A stretch of 61,348 bases of DNA, from NCBI RefSeq assembly GCF_015704865.1, contig NZ_JADQTO010000041.1, forward strand, positions 1 to 61,348, given 5' to 3'. Below are positions 16,888 to 25,323 of the stretch, in pieces. Under the pieces are notes generated by a model. That model was not told the DNA's origin and did not search any database. It worked only from the letters and a program-made list of their open reading frames with translations. This DNA comes from Actinoplanes aureus. Its GTDB lineage: Bacteria; Actinomycetota; Actinomycetes; Mycobacteriales; Micromonosporaceae. The position numbers and the translations under genes are program-made. How positions within the stretch are numbered: the stretch's first letter is position 1; each line of letters begins with the position of its first letter.

Positions 16888-17451
16888 GTGAAGACATTCC
16901 TGGTTCTCTTGCGCGGCATCAATGTCGGAGGCAAGAACAAGGTTTCGATGGCGGAACTGAAGAAGTGCCTCGAAGAGCTCGGGTTTTTCGGCGTTTCTAC
17001 TTTTATCGCCAGTGGAAACGTCATCTTGACGTCGGATCGGAACGCCGACGAGATAGCGGCCCAGATCGAAGCGGCACTGTCCAACGCTTTCAAGCTCGAC
17101 GACGAGATCGTCAAGGTTCTGGTCCTAACGCGTGATCAACTCCACGCTGTCGTGAGCGACCGACCGAAGGGCTTTGGTGATCATCCAGAAAAATTTCACA
17201 GCGATGCGATTTTCTTGATGGGAATCGAGGCCGCCGATGTGATGCCGATCTTCAATCCACGGGAGGGCGTCGACAGGGTGTGGCCGGGTAATGGCGTCGT
17301 CTATTCGGAGCGTCTCAGCGCTCAGCGCACAAAGAGCCGGCTGAGCTCGATAATCAAGTCACCACTCTACAAGTCGATGACTATTCGCAGCTGGAGCACA
17401 ACAATCAAATTGTCGGAGCTCATTGAGAGAGGTACGCACGAGGAGGGCTAG
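16888..17451 (+). CDS. DUF1697 family protein
   Basis: A 187-aa protein that starts like its family, with KTFLVLLRGINVGGKNKVSMAELKK, followed by SGNVILTSDRNADEI and a C-terminal RTKSRLSSIIKSPLYKSMTIRSWSTTIKL block. Start GTG 16888 is set by the TACAAT -10 box 13 bases upstream and by the family's usual first residues. DUF1697 proteins have two ferredoxin-like domains and no established activity. The gene's base composition (many A/T third positions, AAG and ATC codons) is clearly lower in GC than its neighbours, a sign of recent acquisition. It stands next to an IS110 remnant. Confidence 0.92.
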   Translation: MKTFLVLLRGINVGGKNKVSMAELKKCLEELGFFGVSTFIASGNVILTSDRNADEIAAQIEAALSNAFKLDDEIVKVLVLTRDQLHAVVSDRPKGFGDHPEKFHSDAIFLMGIEAADVMPIFNPREGVDRVWPGNGVVYSERLSAQRTKSRLSSIIKSPLYKSMTIRSWSTTIKLSELIERGTHEEG

Positions 17452-17470
17452 CGTCGCACTCGCCTTGGCG

Positions 17471-17520
17471 GATGTCCGGATCTGCCGCGGAATGCGCGTA
17501 GGTGCTCGCTGATCCTCGGC
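17471..17520. repeat. Repeat A, degenerate copy
   Basis: GATGTCCGGATCTGCCGCGG with an ATGCGCGTAGGTGCTC body, directly after the DUF1697 stop. Partial match only. Confidence 0.5.
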
Positions 17521-17538
17521 GCAGCCGGAGTCCACGTC

Positions 17539-17859
17539 ATGCTGATCCGGTTACGCTACGGCGGCTGGGTGGGCGAGGTGATCAACAGTGCCGGACAGAT
17601 CGCGAGCGGTCCGGGCGCCTGGACCCTTATCGGCCGCGAGCTGTGCTTTGAATTCGGCCTCCAGACCGCAACGACTCTGGGCTTCCCGCGTGATTGTCGG
17701 CTGCACCTCGACGTCGACGATGATGCGATCCGGCGGGCCCGAGCCGCGCTTCTGGAGATCCTGGAGTGCGCGTGTTTCGTTCTCGACACTGCCGAGGCCG
17801 CATCACCAGCTGAATCCCTGCCAAGGGGTAGTTCGGGTCACGTCTCAACAACGTCATAA
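17539..17859 (+). CDS. Doubtful hypothetical protein
   Basis: A 106-aa frame starting at an ATG after repeat A. It reads as beta strands (WVGEVINSAGQIASGPGAWTLIGRELCFEFG) followed by helix (DDAIRRARAALLEILEC), with RLHLDVDDDA. No ribosome site; no family recognised. Third-position GC is moderate, so coding is possible but not certain. Confidence 0.4.
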   Translation: MLIRLRYGGWVGEVINSAGQIASGPGAWTLIGRELCFEFGLQTATTLGFPRDCRLHLDVDDDAIRRARAALLEILECACFVLDTAEAASPAESLPRGSSGHVSTTS

Positions 17860-18053
17860 TGATCTGGTCACCTGGCGGCGCGAGTCGCCGTAGTTACTCC
17901 CACTGTCCGCTTGCGGGCCGGCCGAGTGCCACTTTCAGCCGTTCGGCCTAATCCTCGTCGGCGAGATTGGCCGCGACCATGGGTGCTTATGTGCTCGACA
18001 TGTCGGCGCTGGTTGCCTGAGACCTGCGCTGGCCTGGCTCTATGGTGTCCTGC

Positions 18054-18806
18054 ATGACCGCCGCGTTTGACCTCCATGCCGAACTCGCCAGCGGCCTTCG
18101 CGATGCTCCCAGCGCATGGCACTTCGTGCGGCTGTTCGCTGCTCGATATGCAGCCCCGATCGTGGAGGGGGACGGGTCCGGCGAGGATGAGTTGCTGGCG
18201 GCAGAGGCCAGGCTCGGATTCGCGCTTCCAAGGTCCCTGCGTGAGGCATACGCGCTGATCGGCAGGCGTGATGACTTGACCCGATGTCAGGATCGGCTCC
18301 TGACGCCAGATCAGATCCATATCGATGACGCGGGCCAGGTATTGGTCTTTCGGTGGGAGTGCCAGCACGTCACGGAATGGGGCATTCCACTGTCGGCCGT
18401 CTCCGAGCCGGATCCGCCGGTGGTGTTCCGGCTCAATTTGTCCAGGCCGGCGGGGCCAATTTGGCGGCCGTTCCTCGACCGGGTTTCATTGGCACGTGTA
18501 GAGATGGTGTTGTCGGAGTGGATGCTCTCGGGCGAGAGGTTTGCCGACAACCGGGAGTTGGACGACGAAGCCGTCGTTCTCCTGGAGAAGCGGTTCCGCC
18601 GGCTGCCGATGCCGGACTACCCGCTGTGGGCCGAGCCGGACGGCGGGCCGATGAGGTGGTTCGAAGGGCTGGGGGCAATGCTTCGTGAAGACTCCGGCAT
18701 CTGGTTGTGGGCACGTGCGGGATCGGCGGACTCCATTGCGGCAGTACGGTGCGCGTTGCCTGGTGAGTGGCTGGAAGACCAGGAAGCGTTGATGGACGAC
18801 GAGTAA
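18054..18806 (+). CDS. SMI1/KNR4 (SUKH)-like protein
   Basis: A 250-aa protein. Residues about 35-160 resemble the SMI1/KNR4 fold: DELLAAEARLGFALPRSLREAYALIGRRDD, the helix and loop typical of SUKH domains, then VLVFRWECQHVTEWGIPLS. Bacterial SUKH proteins are often immunity proteins for polymorphic toxins; no toxin gene is adjacent, so that role is inference. The C-terminal half (LLEKRFRRLPMPDYPLW; IWLWARAGSADSIAAV) is of unknown type. Start ATG 18054 is supported by TATGGT 13 bases upstream; a GTG and an ATG slightly upstream are less likely. Confidence 0.78.
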   Translation: MTAAFDLHAELASGLRDAPSAWHFVRLFAARYAAPIVEGDGSGEDELLAAEARLGFALPRSLREAYALIGRRDDLTRCQDRLLTPDQIHIDDAGQVLVFRWECQHVTEWGIPLSAVSEPDPPVVFRLNLSRPAGPIWRPFLDRVSLARVEMVLSEWMLSGERFADNRELDDEAVVLLEKRFRRLPMPDYPLWAEPDGGPMRWFEGLGAMLREDSGIWLWARAGSADSIAAVRCALPGEWLEDQEALMDDE

Positions 18807-19157
18807 CGGCCTGCGGTGGCAGCCGATGATCGTGGGAGTAAACCCGGCCGCGGTGCTTCGAGTAGCCGTCACGCTCAGGGACGCCGAATGGTCGCCGACA
18901 ACACTGCGGCTCCGTGAACACCGGATCTTCTGGCGCGGTCGGGCTCTCGGATAGTTCGGGCGGGGGCGAGGGGCAGCATCAGCTCGCCGGTGTAGCGCGG
19001 CGTCCCTCGGGCTGTCGACCGGGACGCCGCTCGACCCGCACTGCATGGCGTACGCCTTGCCGCATCGAATCGGCCGCGATCCGATGGTAACGGAGGCGGT
19101 CCTGCCGTCTTGGCAGCCGGCGGTTGCGGGTTAGCGATCCTTGAGCGCTCGAAGGGA
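18807..19157. other. 351-base intergenic region with weak repeat A traces
   Basis: Contains GTAGCCGTCACGCTC and ACCGGATCTTCTGG fragments that resemble parts of repeat A, but no full copy and no gene. Confidence 0.4.
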
Positions 19158-19820
19158 CTACAGCATCTCGACGTGACCGCTTTCCAGCCGGTAGATCCCA
19201 CCAACGACGTCTATTCGGCGGGCCGTAAGCGCCTCTTTGAGGTAGTGGGCTTGCCTGAGAGTGGCCACCGTCCGGTGGATGTGGCTGCGGGTGGCCTTAT
19301 CGAGGCTGTGGTCGGCCGATCCGGCGGTCGGCATTGCGGGAGCGATTTGGTCGATCAGGAACTGGCGAGCACCGGCAGGCCGGCGTCCAGTGCGGACCGC
19401 CTCATCCGCGGCCGCTACCGCGCGGCAGTCGTCATGGCCGAGTACGACCACCAGCGACACCTGCAGGTCGGTCACCGCGAACTCGACGGAACCCATCACG
19501 GCGCGGTCCAGTACGTGGCCGGCGGAACGGGCGACACAGATCGCGCCAAAGCCCTGCCCGAACACCGCTTCCACCGGCACCCGGGCATCGATACAGCCGA
19601 CGACGACCGCGTAGGGCTGCAGGCCGACGCCGCCGTTCAGAGCATCGCCGGGATGTGAGGTGCCCGAGGCGAATCGGACGTTGCCCGCGCGCAGGCGGGT
19701 CAGCGCCTCGACCGGGTCCGGCCGACCGAGGTATCGCGCCGCCTGTTGCAACGGGATCGGCGCAGCTGTCGGATCGGAGAACAATCGTGCCGGTTCCACA
19801 GAAGGAGGATGACACGCCAT
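19158..19820 (-). CDS. Beta-class carbonic anhydrase
   Basis: A 220-aa protein with both zinc motifs of beta-carbonic anhydrases: C-x-D-x-R as CIDARVPVE and H-x2-C as HDDCRAV, separated by ARSAGHVLDRAVMGSVEFAV. It would catalyse reversible CO2 hydration as a cytoplasmic zinc enzyme. An additional 20 residues upstream are open, but MACHPPSVEPARLF is a more natural start; the ribosome site is weak for all candidates. The N-terminal 40 residues before the catalytic domain lack conservation. It stands as a single gene. Confidence 0.9.
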   Translation of the reverse strand: MACHPPSVEPARLFSDPTAAPIPLQQAARYLGRPDPVEALTRLRAGNVRFASGTSHPGDALNGGVGLQPYAVVVGCIDARVPVEAVFGQGFGAICVARSAGHVLDRAVMGSVEFAVTDLQVSLVVVLGHDDCRAVAAADEAVRTGRRPAGARQFLIDQIAPAMPTAGSADHSLDKATRSHIHRTVATLRQAHYLKEALTARRIDVVGGIYRLESGHVEML

Positions 19821-20182
19821 CCAATGCGTGGGGAATCGGCCGTTGCCGCGGGCCGCCCGCGCTGGGCTGCGCGCCAGTACCAAATCGCTTCGGGATCACG
19901 ACGTCGCCGACGCCGCGCCGTCATTCACAGCTCGGCGTCACCGCCTGACAAGGTCTTCACCCAGCCCTGGGCTGGTCGGATCACAGCTGAGTGTGCCGAG
20001 ATGTCGTGTCGTCGCAGTGCGCGGCCTGAAGTGTTCTTCGATGGTGGCGGCTGGTTACCGCCGCCTACCAGCCGAGCTGACCGGCGGGGAACTGGTGAAT
20101 CCGTCCGTCGACCCCCCCGCTGAGGATGAGGCGTTGCCCCCGGCGGGTGGGCAAAACTGGCGGTAGGACGAGAGGAGGACCG
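19821..20182. other. 362-base intergenic region, no gene seen
   Basis: Divergent spacer between carbonic anhydrase and the SHOCT operon. GC-rich frames here have no family resemblance. AGAGGAGG at its right end is the ribosome site of the gene at 20183. Confidence 0.45.
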
Positions 20183-20428
20183 ATGTTGTTAGTGCCGAAG
20201 CAGCTGCGGCGTTCCGGTATGACCGGCAATGTGCCGTACTACGGTGGCCGGTTCACGCCGGAGCAGGCCTACGCGGCATCTCATCCGTCCCGCCCGCGGC
20301 CTCGGCCGGCCGCGGCACCGGCCGCGGCACCGGAGGCGGACCCGCTCCTGGCGTTGCAGCAGCTGCTCGACACCGGGGTGATCACCGCCGAGGAATATCA
20401 GGACTTGCGGGCGCGGGTGGACCGATGA
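20183..20428 (+). CDS. SHOCT-domain small protein
   Basis: An 81-aa protein with a strong ribosome site (GAGAGGAGGACCG before the ATG). The N-terminal part is MLLVPKQLRRSGMTGNVPYYGGRFTPEQ, followed by a Pro/Ala linker and a C-terminal SHOCT motif (DPLLALQQLLDTGVITAEEYQDLRAR), a short helical pair found at the end of many bacterial membrane or phage proteins and thought to mediate oligomerisation. First gene of a tight three-gene operon: its stop overlaps the next start by ATGA. Confidence 0.88.
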   Translation: MLLVPKQLRRSGMTGNVPYYGGRFTPEQAYAASHPSRPRPRPAAAPAAAPEADPLLALQQLLDTGVITAEEYQDLRARVDR

Positions 20429-20886
20429 TGGGGCCGGTGCAGGTGCTCGTTGTCGGGTTCGATCGGCCGGCGTTCTCCGGCGAGATACTCGCTGAGTTCA
20501 TCCGGCTCCGTCAGGCTGGAATTGTCCGCCTGGTCGACCTGCTTCTCGTCTCGCGCGCCGGGGACGGCGCAGTCGAGACGCTTGCCGTGCCAGCCGGCGC
20601 CGACGCGGGACTCGGCGGACTGGCGGCCGCGTTCCTCGGGCGGCCGGAGGGCGAGGACGAGGACGGCGTAGACACCGCCGGTGACTCAGTGTGGTCCCTG
20701 GCCGATGCCGTGCCGCCCGGGTCCGTAGCGGCGGTCGCCCTGATCGAGCACCTCTGGGCCGGGCCCCTGACCGCAGCGATCCAGAAGGCGGGTGGTGTCC
20801 CGCTGGAGGAGACCTGGCTGGCACCCGATGACCGCGCGGTGCTTGAGGCCCTGATGAACCAGCGAACCGAGGAGGAGCTGAGGTGA
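20425..20886 (+). CDS. DUF6325/DUF1269-like protein
   Basis: A 153-aa protein whose start overlaps the SHOCT gene stop (ATGA at 20425-20428), implying coupled translation. It reads GPVQVLVVGFDRPAFSGEILAEFIRLRQAGIVRLVDLLLV, then SLADAVPPGSVAAVALIEHLWAGPLTAAIQKAGG, the two-lobed alpha/beta pattern of DUF6325 proteins. They co-occur with SHOCT proteins in actinomycetes and have no known activity. A dipeptide ED-rich linker lies between the lobes. Confidence 0.85.
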   Translation: MMGPVQVLVVGFDRPAFSGEILAEFIRLRQAGIVRLVDLLLVSRAGDGAVETLAVPAGADAGLGGLAAAFLGRPEGEDEDGVDTAGDSVWSLADAVPPGSVAAVALIEHLWAGPLTAAIQKAGGVPLEETWLAPDDRAVLEALMNQRTEEELR

Positions 20887-21329
20887 CGACAAAGGCAGCG
20901 TTTTCCGACGAGGAGTGGCGCTCAGTGCTCGAGGGTCCACCGAGCGCCGGCATGATCGTGGTGACGGCGGCAGCCGGCGGGATGTTCCGCGAGACGATCG
21001 CGATGTCGAAGGCCTACGCCGAGGCGCGTTCCCTGCATGGCCAAAGTGAGCTGCTCGACGAGATCGTGGCGGCCCAACCCAAGGCGGATCACACGCTGTA
21101 TCGCACTCCCCAGGAGCTCCGGGACAACGGCCTTCGACGCCTGCGTACCGCGGTGGCGCTGCTGGAGAGCAAGGCGACGGCCGGGGAGGTCGAGGGGTAT
21201 CGGAGCTTCGTGCTCACCCTTGCCGACAAGGTTGCGGCCGCGCACCGGGAGGACGGCCGGAGCGTGAGCCCCGCCGAGGCCGAGGCGATCGATCAGATAG
21301 CGACCGCGCTGGGCAGGCCAAGCGCTTAG
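20883..21329 (+). CDS. Conserved hypothetical protein of SHOCT operon
   Basis: A 148-aa protein with a GTG start overlapping the previous stop (GTGA). It is all helical: FSDEEWRSVLEGPPSAGMIVVTAAAGGMFRETIAMSKAYAEAR, then DNGLRRLRTAVALLESKATAGEVEGYRSFVLTLADKVAAAHREDG. The pattern resembles TerB-like helical-bundle proteins (the GMIVVTAAxGG turn), but metal-binding residues are not clear. As third gene of the operon it is likely made with the SHOCT and DUF6325-like proteins and may bind them. Confidence 0.82.
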   Translation: MTTKAAFSDEEWRSVLEGPPSAGMIVVTAAAGGMFRETIAMSKAYAEARSLHGQSELLDEIVAAQPKADHTLYRTPQELRDNGLRRLRTAVALLESKATAGEVEGYRSFVLTLADKVAAAHREDGRSVSPAEAEAIDQIATALGRPSA

Positions 21330-22052
21330 CTACTGTATCCGTCTCCAGCCTCACCCGACCCGCGGTCCGCGAAGTCGTTGCTCTGGCTATCCGGGCCAGG
21401 AGCCGGATCTGCCGAGGTTAGTGCACTGCTGGAGCACCGACGTTGTGGATCAACCAACCCGAAGTTGGATCAAAGACGAACGCCAACACCGGGATGGACG
21501 CGGAGTCACTCCTGCCGCCGACAAAGCCTCATGACACCCCGGCCACCGGGTGCTGAACGGGCACGGTTTCGGCGAACGTCACCGTAGGAGAAGGTTGAGC
21601 AGTACGGTCAGTCCGACCGACAGCAGGATCGACACTGCGATCATTCCGAGGCAGCCAGCGGGCCCACCGAGGAACCGGACTTGCGTGTTTCCAATGCGCA
21701 TGGTTGTCCGTCTACCCGTTCAGAACTCAAACACACGCGAGATCAACGTCCATCCCCATCCGGAACACGGGGGGTAACCGGCACGCGCGCTCGTCGTCCC
21801 GACACGCCCTCACGCTCCGTGTTGCCCGCGCGTCGCTGCTCGGCACACAGTCATTCCGAATTGAGGATGCGCTCACTGCCGGTGCTGCTGCGATCATGGT
21901 TAATCCAAACGCCATGCTCGGACTATTGGCGCACCGTTCAGTCTCCCGAGGAAGCAGATGATCACCGGATACGACAGTGTTGTCATTGCCAAGGCACCGG
22001 TCGGTCCCGCCATACGAACGATGTGGGACGGTTGCGCACCACGTGGTCCAAC
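21330..22052. other. 723-base intergenic region with repeat A trace
   Basis: GAGCCGGATCTGCCGAGGTTAGTGCAC near 21400-21427 joins the head and tail of repeat A with the body deleted. The rest (21430-22050) has low coding character in all frames; I see no gene, RNA gene or terminator. Confidence 0.5.
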
Positions 22053-22421
22053 ATGCTGGTGGCGCTGGGAGTGAGGGGGACGGCTGCGGTCGGACCGTTC
22101 GTGCCGTGGCAACAAATGCGTCATGCGGTGCCGGCTGAGGCCGGAGAGCTGTACGTCGCCCGTGATGCGGCGATGGAGCAAAGGTGGGACGACGTGGGCT
22201 ACTCACTCATGGAAGACGGCGAGGGCCCGTTCGCAATGCTCTACCGGCCGTCACCACAGCGTACGGTCGCAATTCAACTCGACGAGCAGCCGTACGAACG
22301 TCACGGCCTCCGCTTCGACCCCTACGAGGCGACCTTGATCATCAATCCGCTATTGCGCGAATGGGTCGAAGTCGCCTTCTCGGACGGACGCCTCACCGCG
22401 ACTCTGTCCGGCCCCGGCTGA
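22053..22421 (+). CDS. Small hypothetical protein
   Basis: A 122-aa beta-rich protein starting MLVALGVRGTAAVGPF. It includes WDDVGYSLMEDGEGPFAMLYRPSPQRTVAIQLDEQ and ATLIINPLLREWVEVAFSDGRLTATL, which read as a continuous antiparallel sheet. A GTG at 22023 would add ten residues. No -10 box at the leaderless distance and no good ribosome site, so the start is uncertain. No family recognised. Confidence 0.6.
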   Translation: MLVALGVRGTAAVGPFVPWQQMRHAVPAEAGELYVARDAAMEQRWDDVGYSLMEDGEGPFAMLYRPSPQRTVAIQLDEQPYERHGLRFDPYEATLIINPLLREWVEVAFSDGRLTATLSGPG

Positions 22422-22535
22422 CCCGCGCCTGCGCCTATCGACAATCGCTGTCGACGTCCGCGCCGCGCCGGACCGGATCGGCACCTTCCAGCTCGGCTGA
22501 CCGGTAACTTTCCCGGTGGGATAATCCATCGCTTC

Positions 22536-23108
22536 ATGGTCGCCGAAATGCTACGAAGGGACGTGCCTGACCCGACAGCACCCCTTGATGTCACGTCCCT
22601 GGAGACTTCGCGGCTGCTGTTGCGCCGTTGGCGAAGCGATGATCTAGACGGGCTCGCCTCAGTCAACGCGCAGCCTGAGGTGATGCGTTACATCCATGAT
22701 GGCCGCACCCTGGACCGGGCCGCGACCGCGGAGCGCCTGGCCGCCTATCAGCGGCACTGGGACGAGCACGGCTTCGGCCTCTACGCGGTGGAGATCAAGG
22801 CGACCGGCGAGCTCGCCGGTTTCACCGGCCTGGCGGTGCCGACCTTCCTGCCCGAGATCATGCCGGCCGTGGAGATCGGCTGGCGGCTCGGCCGCGCGTA
22901 CTGGGGCCGGGGCGTGGCCACTGAGGCGGCCCAGGCCGTGGTCGCCCACGCTCGTGCCGAACTCGGCCTGCGGCGGCTGGTCAGTATTCACGTCGTCGGC
23001 AATGAGGCGTCCGCGCGGGTGATGGTCAAGCTTGGCATGTCGCTGGAGCGCGAGACGGTGCAGCCGGACACCGGCCGCCAGGTCCGGGTCTACGCGATAG
23101 ATCTGTAG
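22536..23108 (+). CDS. GNAT acetyltransferase (RimJ/RimL type)
   Basis: A 190-aa acetyl-CoA-dependent N-acetyltransferase. Recognisable parts: LETSRLLLRRWRSDDLDGLASVN at the start, IGWRLGRAYWGRGVATEAAQAVVAHA (beta4 and the acetyl-CoA loop R-G-x-G-x-A/E), and VSIHVVGNEASARVMVKLGMSLER at the end, the pattern of ribosomal-protein or amino-acid acetyltransferases. Substrate unknown. GATAAT lies at 22520-22525, giving a leader of a few bases. Typical length for the family. Confidence 0.93.
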   Translation: MVAEMLRRDVPDPTAPLDVTSLETSRLLLRRWRSDDLDGLASVNAQPEVMRYIHDGRTLDRAATAERLAAYQRHWDEHGFGLYAVEIKATGELAGFTGLAVPTFLPEIMPAVEIGWRLGRAYWGRGVATEAAQAVVAHARAELGLRRLVSIHVVGNEASARVMVKLGMSLERETVQPDTGRQVRVYAIDL

Positions 23109-23325
23109 AAAGCATCGAGGCGTTGAGTCCGGCGGACGCCGCCGAAATCCGGCGTCGAGCGCTGACCGAACCGACCCGCGAAGCGCCTCAAGATTGAGGA
23201 ACGCACGAATCTGCCGGGATCCGGGCGCGCGGCGATGTGCACGCTCACCGGTGCTCGACACCCCATGGCGACCCTCATCCGCGGCGGTATGCACACGGGA
23301 ACGCCCGTGTGTTGAACTGGGTGGC

Positions 23326-24171
23326 GTGCAGATACGTCCCGCAGAACTGGCGGCGATCCGTGCCGGCGATATCGACGTGGCGTTCCGTCGGTGGGAACGG
23401 CCTCGGGTCAGGGTCGGTACCCGGATGCGTACCGCGGTCGGACTGGTCGAGGTCACGTCCGTCGACCGCGTGCCGATGAGGTCGCTGACTGCCGCGGACG
23501 CCCGTCGGGCGGGCGCGGCGTCGCTGGCCGCGCTCCGCCACGGGCTGGACCGCCTGCACGCTGACCGGCCGGTGTATCGGATCGGGCTACGGTACGCGGG
23601 CGTCGACCCGCGGCACGCGCTGCGGGAGGCGGTACCGGACGCTGCGGAGATCGACGCGATCGTCGCGTGGCTCGACCGGCTGGACCGCGCCTCGCCGGCT
23701 GGGCCGTGGACCCGGGCAACGCTGCTGCTGATCGACGAACTGCCGGCCACCCGGGCACCCGAGCTCGCCCAACGGATGGGGCGAGACACCCCGTCGTTCA
23801 AACAGAACGTGCGCAAGCTGAAGGAGCGCGGCCTGACCGAATCGCTCGACATCGGGTACCGGCTCTCCGCGCGTGGCGCCGCCGTCCTGGACCACGAGGG
23901 TCATCCCCGGTCGGTTCCGGGCCGGGCGGTACCAGAGCCGGGCATCCCGCTGCCACACATCGGCGCTGCCGCGACACGTGCGCTTACCGCACACGGCGTT
24001 GTCCGGCTCGAACAGGTGGCCGGACTCAGTGAGAGCGACGTGCTGGCGCTACATGGAGTCGGGCCTTACGCCCTTCGCCACCTGCGTACGGCGATGGACG
24101 CGGCCGGGCTGTCCTTCCGTGACGATTCTGGCGCCTCGCCGCATGCCGGCGCCGCGCCAGAGACGTCCTGA
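23326..24171 (+). CDS. ASCH + winged-helix + HhH protein
   Basis: A 281-aa protein, probably nucleic-acid binding. Residues about 1-100: ASCH/PUA-like (VQIRPAELAAIRAGDIDVAFRRW, GLVEVTSVDRV). Residues about 125-190: a winged-helix unit (ATLLLIDELPATRAPELAQRMGRD, FKQNVRKLKERGLTESLDIGYRLSARG). Residues about 205-265: a helix-hairpin-helix unit (ALTAHGVVRLEQVAGLSESDVLALHGVGPYALRHL) like those in RNA polymerase alpha CTD or DNA-binding proteins. GTG 23326 is chosen since VQIRP is the expected first strand of the ASCH fold; longer open frames upstream lack protein character. Function unknown. Confidence 0.82.
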   Translation: MQIRPAELAAIRAGDIDVAFRRWERPRVRVGTRMRTAVGLVEVTSVDRVPMRSLTAADARRAGAASLAALRHGLDRLHADRPVYRIGLRYAGVDPRHALREAVPDAAEIDAIVAWLDRLDRASPAGPWTRATLLLIDELPATRAPELAQRMGRDTPSFKQNVRKLKERGLTESLDIGYRLSARGAAVLDHEGHPRSVPGRAVPEPGIPLPHIGAAATRALTAHGVVRLEQVAGLSESDVLALHGVGPYALRHLRTAMDAAGLSFRDDSGASPHAGAAPETS

Positions 24172-24214
24172 CATTCGTTCGCGAGCCGCACAACCTGACG
24201 CCGATCGCGCCCGG

Positions 24215-24988
24215 TCACACGTCAACGAGCAGTAGCGCGTCGTTGTTGAGGTTCAGCTCGGGGATTGTGGCATCGGGTACGTAGGGTGCGACCGCGAGGA
24301 TCCGCTGACCGTCGATGCGAAACTGTTGGCCCGGCACGAGGACGTGGCCTTCGGCGAGCATACGGGCGAGGTGGTTGAGGATCCGCCCGGTTTCCTCGAT
24401 GCGGCTGGCGGGTACGCCGGCGACCAGGTCCGGACGCCCAAACTTGATCATGCCGCGGGTGTGTACCGGATGGCCGAAGCCGGGCACCGGCTCGGTCTCC
24501 GCGGTCAAGCTCACCTCTTGCTGGATGGTGAACGGCCGGTGAGGTGACAGCGACGCCACACTCGGGCCGGGAAGCCAGTTCGCCGCGTAGGCGTCAAGCG
24601 TCGCGAAGGCGCCCGCCGCGGCGATCGTCGATGCAACCGCCCAGGCCAGTTGCAGGTGTGTCAGATCGGCTGGATCCTTGACGGTCGCGGTGATCGAGTA
24701 ACAGCAGGATGCGGCGTCGAGTCGGGCGAGGTCGTCCAGTTTCCGAGTGGCGATGTTGCGCAGGGCTCCGGTGCGCCAACCGTCGATCCAGGCCGGACTG
24801 TCCGCGTATTGGTGGATCCGAAGGTCGAGCCCGGCAACGGGAGCGCTCTGCGGAACGTTGCCGCGGATCGGCAGATCCGGTTCGGCCCCGAGCACGTTCT
24901 CGTCGGCGAAAGCGATCAAGGTGACGATCGCGTCGCGACCGGTAGGGCGAAAGGACGGACGCTGCCATGGGGCGATCACAGAGGTCAC
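24215..24988 (-). CDS. Hypothetical protein
   Basis: A 257-aa protein. The frame stays open to 25198, but that extension passes through repeat B, so I place the start at GTG 24988. It contains LIAFADENVLGAEPDLPIRGN, LDDLARLDAASCCYSITATV, ASTIAAAGAFATLDAYAANWLPG and FTIQQEVSLTAETEPVPGFGHPVHTRGMIKFGRPDL. The order resembles DUF4261-type proteins (alpha/beta, often near toxin systems), but I am not sure. AAAGAT lies 12 bases before the chosen start. No signal peptide. It is convergent with the ASCH gene, 43 bases away. Confidence 0.65.
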   Translation of the reverse strand: MTSVIAPWQRPSFRPTGRDAIVTLIAFADENVLGAEPDLPIRGNVPQSAPVAGLDLRIHQYADSPAWIDGWRTGALRNIATRKLDDLARLDAASCCYSITATVKDPADLTHLQLAWAVASTIAAAGAFATLDAYAANWLPGPSVASLSPHRPFTIQQEVSLTAETEPVPGFGHPVHTRGMIKFGRPDLVAGVPASRIEETGRILNHLARMLAEGHVLVPGQQFRIDGQRILAVAPYVPDATIPELNLNNDALLLVDV

Positions 24989-25040
24989 TGCGGCATCTTT
25001 CCATCCGGTGACCGAAGCCGGGACCGATAAGGCGTGCTGA

Positions 25041-25167
25041 GTGCTCGCCGTACGAATCGTCGGGGTGCCGGGCGGCGGCCATCGCTCGGGGAGAACCTCA
25101 CGATGTAAGACCGTCGCCCGGCACTCCTGCAAGAGTAGGCGCCCCATGATCCAGCTCAGCTGACGGC
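25041..25167. repeat. Palindromic dispersed repeat family B, copy 2
   Basis: Second copy of the block at 3777-3895, about 75-80% alike by eye. Its inverted repeat GTGCCGGGCGGC (25065 onward) with GTCGCCCGGCAC (25113-25124) is almost perfect. It lies upstream of two divergent genes and could serve as structured leader or as an inactive small mobile element. Confidence 0.65.
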
Positions 25168-25323
25168 CTTCACTCCGGCGAGGGAGGTCGTAGCCCACTC
25201 GACGCTGAAACTTCCCGACAGTTCAGCGGCCTGAGCAACGTGTCGACCTACTGTGAACCGCACGACTCCACGGCGTGTGCGTTCATTCGCATCCGGTCGT
25301 CGCCGTTAGTGAGGAGCACGCAA

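Noticed and set aside
24989..25198. N-terminal extension of the gene at 24215
   Set aside because: The added 70 codons run through repeat B, which also occurs at 3777 in a non-coding setting.
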